From Candidatus Cloacimonadota bacterium (GTDB lineage Bacteria; Cloacimonadota; Cloacimonadia; Cloacimonadales; WRIO01), in NCBI GenBank assembly GCA_029553545.1, contig JAKPKU010000213.1, forward strand, positions 1 to 50,251: DNA of 50,251 nucleotides. Reading direction: 5' to 3'. The notes beneath the pieces are model-generated. The model had not been told where the DNA came from, did not search any database, and worked only from the letters and a program-made list of their open reading frames with translations. Shown here piece by piece: positions 46,161 to 50,251 of this stretch (the first letter of the stretch is position 1; each line of letters starts with the position of its first letter). A program made the position numbers and the translations under genes.

Positions 46161-47498
46161 ATGAATGAACAAATAGAAAGAATGCTGCCAAATGACTTAA
46201 ATGCCGAGGCTGCTGTATTATCTGCTATGATGATAGATAATACTTCCGTCGCAAGGGTTTTGTCTAAAATAAAAGAACAGCACTTTTATAAAAATGCACA
46301 TAAAACAATCTTTCGTGCCATAGCAGAGCTGTTTAATAGAAATATTGAAGTAGATATTATTTCACTGATTCACGTTCTTGAAGAAAGAAAAGAGTTGGAT
46401 AAAATCGGTGGAAAGCTATATATTAACGATCTTTCAGATGTGGTATTGAGTAGTGCAAACGTTGACTATCACGCAGAGATTGTGCTTGAAAAGGCATTAC
46501 TGCGTGAACTAATTAGCACTTCAAACCAGATAATCAAGAATTGCTATAGTCCAGAAGGTCCGATCAATGAATTAGTTGACTGGGCTGAGCAAGAGATCTT
46601 TAAAATTGCTGAAATGCCCAATAAGAGATTCTTTGTAAAAGCAAAAGACATTATCACTGATGTGCTTGAAAATGTACAAGAAGTGGCAAAAACCAGAAAG
46701 AGCGTCTTGGGCGTGGCTTCTGGGTTTGATGCATTGGATAAGATGATTGGTGGATTTCGTAAAGGTCAATTGATCATTATCGCAGCACGCCCAGCGATGG
46801 GTAAGACTTCTTTTGCACTCAATGTCGCTTATAATGCCGTCATGCAGGATCTAAAAGTTGGCGTCTTTACCCTGGAAATGGAAGACGAGGAATTACTCTT
46901 AAGGATGTTTAGCGGCTATGCAGAAGTGACAATGGACTCATTGATAAAAGGCTATGGCATGGATCAAAATAAAATTGCTCGCATTAGCCAAGTCGCAGAG
47001 GTATTGAGCAATAAAGATCTTTATATCGACGATACAGGATCAATAACAGTTTTGGATATCAAAGCGAAAGCACGCCGATTAAAAGCAGAAATCAAAGGCT
47101 TGGACTTGATTATCATCGACTATTTGCAGTTAATGAGCTCAAAGAAAAGCATAGAAAATAGACAGCAAGAAATTGCAGAGATATCAAGGGCGCTCAAGCT
47201 ATTAGCAAAAGAACTTGAACTGCCGATTATTGCCTTATCACAGCTCAATCGCGGGCTTGAGTCGCGACCAGATAAACGCCCTATGCTTTCTGACTTGAGA
47301 GAGTCTGGCGCTATTGAGCAAGATGCCGATATCGTAATGTTTATTTATCGTGATGATTATTATAATAAAGAATCAGAAAAGCCTGGCTTGGCTGAGATCA
47401 TTATTGGCAAGAATCGACACGGCGCAACTGGATACGTCGATTTGGAGTTCCAAAAAGAGTTTACAAAGTTTAAAGATATAGAAAAAAATGTTTTTTAA
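46161..47498 (+). CDS. dnaB: Replicative DNA helicase DnaB
   Basis: The product is 445 residues. The N-terminal DnaG-interacting domain starts PNDLNAEAAVLSAMMIDN. The RecA-like motor has Walker A in AARPAMGKTSFALNVAYNA, Walker B in LIIIDYLQLMS, and the arginine-finger/sensor blocks LSQLNRGLESRPDKRPMLSD and LRESGAIEQDADIVMFIYRDDYY. No intein or insertion. It unwinds DNA at the fork as a hexamer. Its last 11 bases overlap the start of the permease gene. Confidence 0.97.
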   Translation: MNEQIERMLPNDLNAEAAVLSAMMIDNTSVARVLSKIKEQHFYKNAHKTIFRAIAELFNRNIEVDIISLIHVLEERKELDKIGGKLYINDLSDVVLSSANVDYHAEIVLEKALLRELISTSNQIIKNCYSPEGPINELVDWAEQEIFKIAEMPNKRFFVKAKDIITDVLENVQEVAKTRKSVLGVASGFDALDKMIGGFRKGQLIIIAARPAMGKTSFALNVAYNAVMQDLKVGVFTLEMEDEELLLRMFSGYAEVTMDSLIKGYGMDQNKIARISQVAEVLSNKDLYIDDTGSITVLDIKAKARRLKAEIKGLDLIIIDYLQLMSSKKSIENRQQEIAEISRALKLLAKELELPIIALSQLNRGLESRPDKRPMLSDLRESGAIEQDADIVMFIYRDDYYNKESEKPGLAEIIIGKNRHGATGYVDLEFQKEFTKFKDIEKNVF

Positions 47499-48246
47499 TA
47501 ATGCCCTTGTTACAATCGGAGAATACATAATCTTTTCAGCAAAGGTTATAAAAACGACTCCCCTTGTCTTCAAACGCGCATATGATGTTTTAAAACAAAT
47601 CAAAAAAATAGCCATAGACTCTGTCTTTTTAATACTAATCACCTCCGTGTTTACTGGCTTAGTGACCGCTTTGCAAGCCTCATATCAGTCGAAGGGCTTT
47701 ATACCGAAGTACCTGATCGGGGTTTTAGTTGGAAAAACGACAATGACAGAATTGGCTCCCGTCTTAACATCATTAGTCTTAACAGGTAAAATTGGCGCCT
47801 CAATCGCTGCAGAAATAGGGACAATGAGAGTCACAGAGCAAATAGATGCATTGGATGTGATGGGAGTTGATGAGTACGAATATCTCTATATGCCACGTAT
47901 CATCGCTGGCATCGTATCAGTTCCAATGTTGACAGTTATATCTCTCGTTGTGAGTATTTTTTCATCTTATCTTTTGACACTATACAGCTATGATATATCC
48001 TTTTACATGTTTTTTGAAAACATGAAGAATTATTTTTTACCACTTGATTTGTGGTTAGGCATCTCAAAATCCTTTTGCTTTGGTTGGACAATCACTTCCA
48101 TTGCTTGTTTTGCTGGCATGAAGACACAAAATGGGGCAGAGGGGGTAGGACGTTCAACGACTGACGCAGTTGTATATTCATCTATCGGGATTTTGATGAT
48201 GGACTTTATAGTTGCAAAATTAATATTCGGAGGAATGGGAATATGA
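47488..48246 (+). CDS. MlaE/YrbE-type ABC transporter permease
   Basis: This 252-residue integral membrane protein has five or so hydrophobic segments. Family landmarks: VFTGLVTALQASYQ, TELAPVLTSLVLTGKIGASIAAEIGTMRVTEQIDALDVMG and LYMPRIIAGIVSVPML, plus a C-terminal GAEGVGRSTTDAVVYSSIGIL. MlaE moves phospholipid between inner and outer membranes together with an MlaF ATPase and an MlaD MCE protein. Neither follows here; the next gene encodes a thiamine-binding-type lipoprotein. Missing partners must lie elsewhere if the system works. Confidence 0.9.
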   Translation: MFFNNALVTIGEYIIFSAKVIKTTPLVFKRAYDVLKQIKKIAIDSVFLILITSVFTGLVTALQASYQSKGFIPKYLIGVLVGKTTMTELAPVLTSLVLTGKIGASIAAEIGTMRVTEQIDALDVMGVDEYEYLYMPRIIAGIVSVPMLTVISLVVSIFSSYLLTLYSYDISFYMFFENMKNYFLPLDLWLGISKSFCFGWTITSIACFAGMKTQNGAEGVGRSTTDAVVYSSIGILMMDFIVAKLIFGGMGI

Positions 48247-49268
48247 AAAAAATAATCCTAATAATGCTTGTTTTGAGCACAATGCTTTTTGCTTGCTCAA
48301 AGAAATCTGCAGATGGCAATGGTGCTGCTGCAGACTCGGTTTTAACAATTTACTCATATGATAGCTTTGCCAGTTGGGGGCTTGGTAAAGAGGCGATCCC
48401 TGAATTTGAGCGTCAGAATAATTGCAGAGTTATCATGATTACTGCTGGTGATGCTGGAGAAATTCTCAATCGTCTTATTTTAGAAAAAGATCAACCCGTC
48501 GCTGATGTAGCGATAGGCATTGATAATACATTTCTTCTCAAAGCTATTGAGCATGATGTTTTTCAGACTTATAAACCTAATAATTTATCTTTGATTGACC
48601 AAAATACCATTTTTGATACGACCTTTCATTTAACTCCTTATGACTATGGTTATTTTGCTTTTGTTTATGATTCAAAGAAGATCAAAAAGGTGCCTAAGTC
48701 ATTTGAAGAGCTATTATCAAGTAATTTTAAAGAAAAAATTATATTGATTGACCCACGCACCTCCAGCCCTGGAAAGGGACTATTTCTCTGGTCAATGGCA
48801 GCATTTGGTGAAGACGGTTTTGAAGACTTTTGGAAGAGAATCAAGCCAAAAGTGCTCACGATTACTTCAAGTTGGGATGAAGCTTATACAGCCTTTCTTG
48901 CTGGCGAAGTCAATATGGTTTTGAGCTATGCCTCAAGCCCTGCTTTTCATTATGAAGAAGATAAGTCAACACGATACCAAGCATTTATTCCAAGTGAAGG
49001 CGGCTTTAAACAAGTTGAGGGTGCTGGCATAGTCAAAAATTGCAATAACCCTGAATTAGCGAAGAAGTTTATCGAATATATGCTGACTGAGGACTTTCAA
49101 AAGCATGTGCCTTTAACTCAGTGGATGTACCCCGTATTGCCAACTGTGACTTTACCAGAGGGCTTTAAGTATTGTCCATTACCTACTCACGATCTTGAAT
49201 CACCAAAATCTACTGATTATTTTGAAGAACAATGGATCAATAAATGGCTGGACATCATGACGAAATAA
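48243..49268 (+). CDS. thiB: ThiB-like thiamine-binding ABC lipoprotein
   Basis: The product is 341 residues. The lipobox is STMLFACSKK. The mature start LTIYSYDSFASWGLGKEAIPEFERQ and the DVAIGIDNTFLLKAI segment are typical of thiamine/ThiB binding proteins. Later come YDYGYFAFVYDSKK, DPRTSSPGKGLFLWSMAAFG and LSYASSPAFHY. It should bind thiamine or a phosphate ester in the periplasm for an ABC importer. No thiP or thiQ is adjacent and no TPP riboswitch can be placed upstream, since its start overlaps the permease stop (ATGA). Confidence 0.85.
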   Translation: MKKIILIMLVLSTMLFACSKKSADGNGAAADSVLTIYSYDSFASWGLGKEAIPEFERQNNCRVIMITAGDAGEILNRLILEKDQPVADVAIGIDNTFLLKAIEHDVFQTYKPNNLSLIDQNTIFDTTFHLTPYDYGYFAFVYDSKKIKKVPKSFEELLSSNFKEKIILIDPRTSSPGKGLFLWSMAAFGEDGFEDFWKRIKPKVLTITSSWDEAYTAFLAGEVNMVLSYASSPAFHYEEDKSTRYQAFIPSEGGFKQVEGAGIVKNCNNPELAKKFIEYMLTEDFQKHVPLTQWMYPVLPTVTLPEGFKYCPLPTHDLESPKSTDYFEEQWINKWLDIMTK

Positions 49269-49726
49269 CTTTCAGAGTAGTGCTCTATCAGCCTGAAATA
49301 CCTGCAAACACAGGGAATATTGGGCGACTTTGCCTCGGTGCAAATGCAGAGCTGCATATCATTAAACCTATGCGCTTTTTTTTAAATGATAAATATCTAA
49401 AGAGGGCTGGGCTTGATTATTGGGACAATGTGAAATTATTTGTCCACGAATCTTTGGATGATTTAATTGAGAAGTACCCTAATAATGCAGTTTATTTTTG
49501 TACAACCAAAACAAAGCAGAGTTATACAGACTTTTCTTATCAATCTGGCGACCTCTTTGTCTTTGGTCCAGAGTCAAGAGGGCTACCTGAAGATATTTTA
49601 TTAGCGCAACAAAACAGAAATATTACAATTCCTATGCATGACAGTATTCGCTCAATCAATCTGTCTAATTCTGTTTCGATTATACTATACGAAGCGCTAC
49701 GGCAAATAAATTTTAACTTTATCTAA
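49244..49726 (+). CDS. trmL: tRNA (cytidine/uridine-34 2'-O)-methyltransferase TrmL
   Basis: The 160-residue SPOUT protein methylates the ribose of the wobble base in tRNA-Leu. Motifs: VVLYQPEIPANTGNIGRLCLG near the N-terminus, LKRAGLDYWDNV, FGPESRGLPEDIL and the knot segment IRSINLSNSVSIILYEALRQ. The start overlaps thiB by 25 bp. No in-frame ATG is available closer to the domain, so the overlap appears real. It is followed six bases later by a strong hairpin terminator. Confidence 0.92.
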   Translation: MAGHHDEITFRVVLYQPEIPANTGNIGRLCLGANAELHIIKPMRFFLNDKYLKRAGLDYWDNVKLFVHESLDDLIEKYPNNAVYFCTTKTKQSYTDFSYQSGDLFVFGPESRGLPEDILLAQQNRNITIPMHDSIRSINLSNSVSIILYEALRQINFNFI

Positions 49727-49731
49727 TAAAA

Positions 49732-49757
49732 AAAAGCCACTCATTTGAGTGGCTTTT
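49732..49757. terminator. Bidirectional intrinsic terminator between trmL and tRNA-Asp
   Basis: An 11-bp stem AAAAGCCACTC/GAGTGGCTTTT with an ATTT loop. A long T-run follows on the minus strand (end of the tRNA-Asp transcript) and four T residues on the plus strand (end of trmL). Confidence 0.88.
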
Positions 49758-49761
49758 AAAA

Positions 49762-49838
49762 TGGCGGGAGAGACGAGGCTCGAACTCGCGGCCTTCTGCG
49801 TGACAGGCAGACGTTCTGACCAACTGAACTACTCCCCC
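49762..49838 (-). tRNA. tRNA-Asp (GUC anticodon), distal copy
   Basis: Acceptor GGGGGAG/CTCTCCC, D-arm GTTCAGTTGGTCAGAAC, anticodon stem TCTGC/GCAGA with loop CTGTCAC (anticodon GTC), T-arm GCGAGTTCGAGCCTCGT, encoded CCA. Identical in sequence to the copy 38 bp upstream. Confidence 0.95.
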
Positions 49839-49876
49839 TCTATAAAATTATAAAAAGATCATTAGCGGAATTAAAA

Positions 49877-49953
49877 TGGCGGGAGAGACGAGGCTCGAAC
49901 TCGCGGCCTTCTGCGTGACAGGCAGACGTTCTGACCAACTGAACTACTCCCCC
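49877..49953 (-). tRNA. tRNA-Asp (GUC anticodon), proximal copy
   Basis: Same 77-nt sequence as 49762-49838, anticodon GTC with encoded CCA. A promoter lies just upstream, so both are probably processed from one transcript. Confidence 0.95.
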
Positions 49954-49979
49954 GCGTTCACACTATCAATACTCAATCC

Positions 49980-50008
49980 ATAAAATGGTAATAGTGTTTT
50001 TCTGTCAA
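49980..50008 (-). promoter_or_regulatory. Promoter of the tRNA-Asp pair
   Basis: On the minus strand TTGACA (50003-50008), 17 bp, TTTTAT (49980-49985). The first tRNA starts 27 bp downstream. Confidence 0.6.
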
Positions 50009-50127
50009 TCAATATTTTGTTATTTTGTAATAAAAGTGTTGTGTGGCTGTTTAAGCTATTGCAAAGTAGATAATAAGCTCACACCCTTTTGAGTAAATAA
50101 TGCTATGAGATCAATAGCAGAAAATCA

Positions 50128-50250
50128 TCAGATGCGTATTTCATTAATACTCAATCCAAATTTACTATACTTTTTATAAGAAATATATTCGACGAAAATG
50201 GATCTTTTATTTATACTTTTTTGCCATTTGCCGATAATCATGAGTTTTTC
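50128..50250 (-). CDS. Possible C-terminal end of a gene entering from the right edge
   Basis: A minus-strand frame is open from the window edge to a TGA at 50128-50130 (about 40 codons). It reads EKLMIIGKWQKSINKRSIF then VEYISYKKYSKFGLSINEI. It is Lys/Ser-rich with no recognisable family. A chance open frame of this length is possible in AT-rich DNA, so this is weak. Confidence 0.25.
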   Translation of the reverse strand, partial: EKLMIIGKWQKSINKRSIFVEYISYKKYSKFGLSINEIRI

Positions 50251-50251
50251 A

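Noticed and set aside
48100-48243. A TPP riboswitch ahead of the ThiB-like gene
   Set aside because: The gene overlaps the preceding permease gene, so there is no leader, and no CUGAGA-type core is visible.
49968-50160. A 13-base sequence AATACTCAATCCA present twice near the right edge
   Set aside because: Too short and too AT-rich to claim as a repeat element; no structure accompanies it.

Overview
The window is AT-rich bacterial chromosome that uses the standard code. Secreted proteins with a C-terminal FlgD/T9SS-type sorting module (NYPNPFNP; LLPNPFTPN), a PorV/PorQ-like outer-membrane protein and carboxypeptidase-regulatory-like repeats point to a diderm of the FCB superphylum. My best guess is a Cloacimonadota-like lineage. 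That is inference from protein style, not from a marker-gene comparison.

Left arm (1-14.8 kb, minus strand): a cell-surface region. It holds a truncated beta-barrel protein, then a tight three-gene unit encoding a FadL/PorV-style outer-membrane protein, a 2913-residue secreted repeat protein and a PorV-like protein. A 701-residue secreted adhesin-like protein follows, with its own promoter and a clean intrinsic terminator. 15.3-20.1 kb (plus strand): an FKBP-type prolyl isomerase, an M3 oligopeptidase (Dcp-like), then a TPR protein, a membrane-anchored lytic transglycosylase and FlhB/YscU.

20.1-40.6 kb (minus strand): a very long information-processing cluster. In transcription order it reads tRNA-Thr(UGU), tRNA-Tyr, tRNA-Gly, tRNA-Thr(GGU), tuf, rpmG, tRNA-Trp, secE, nusG, rplK, rplA, rplJ, rplL, rpoB, rpoC, rpsL, rpsG, fusA. 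After these come a STAS protein, a receiver-HATPase protein, prmC, murA and mnmA. secE and rpmG are short and easily missed. The tRNA-tuf-secE-nusG-rplKAJL-rpoBC order matches the classic bacterial tufB/rif arrangement. It is joined to the str genes and then to a partner-switching signalling pair, the release-factor methylase and a peptidoglycan enzyme.

40.6-41.8 kb: 1.2 kb without a convincing gene, packed with repeats. It has two copies of a roughly 110-bp palindromic element (two more copies lie at 12.5 and 15.0 kb), an exact 34-bp duplication, strong hairpins and a five-unit 40-bp tandem array. Right arm (41.8-49.7 kb, plus strand): a PotD-like lipoprotein, a metallo-beta-lactamase-fold hydrolase, gcvH, then gmk, an Asp-tailed protein, a family 4 uracil-DNA glycosylase, dnaB, an MlaE-like permease, a ThiB-like lipoprotein and trmL. 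The trmL side ends at a bidirectional terminator facing two identical minus-strand tRNA-Asp genes.

Most transcription units are preceded by an exact TTGACA -35 hexamer 16-18 bp from a looser AT-rich -10. The most interesting signals are the repeat family with its linked possible micro-ORF, the atypical EF-G in the str operon, the acidic protein in the usual rpoZ position after gmk, the signalling pair inside the translation cluster, the isolated flhB with its own transglycosylase, and antibiotic-target residues in RpoB and S12 that match known resistance positions.
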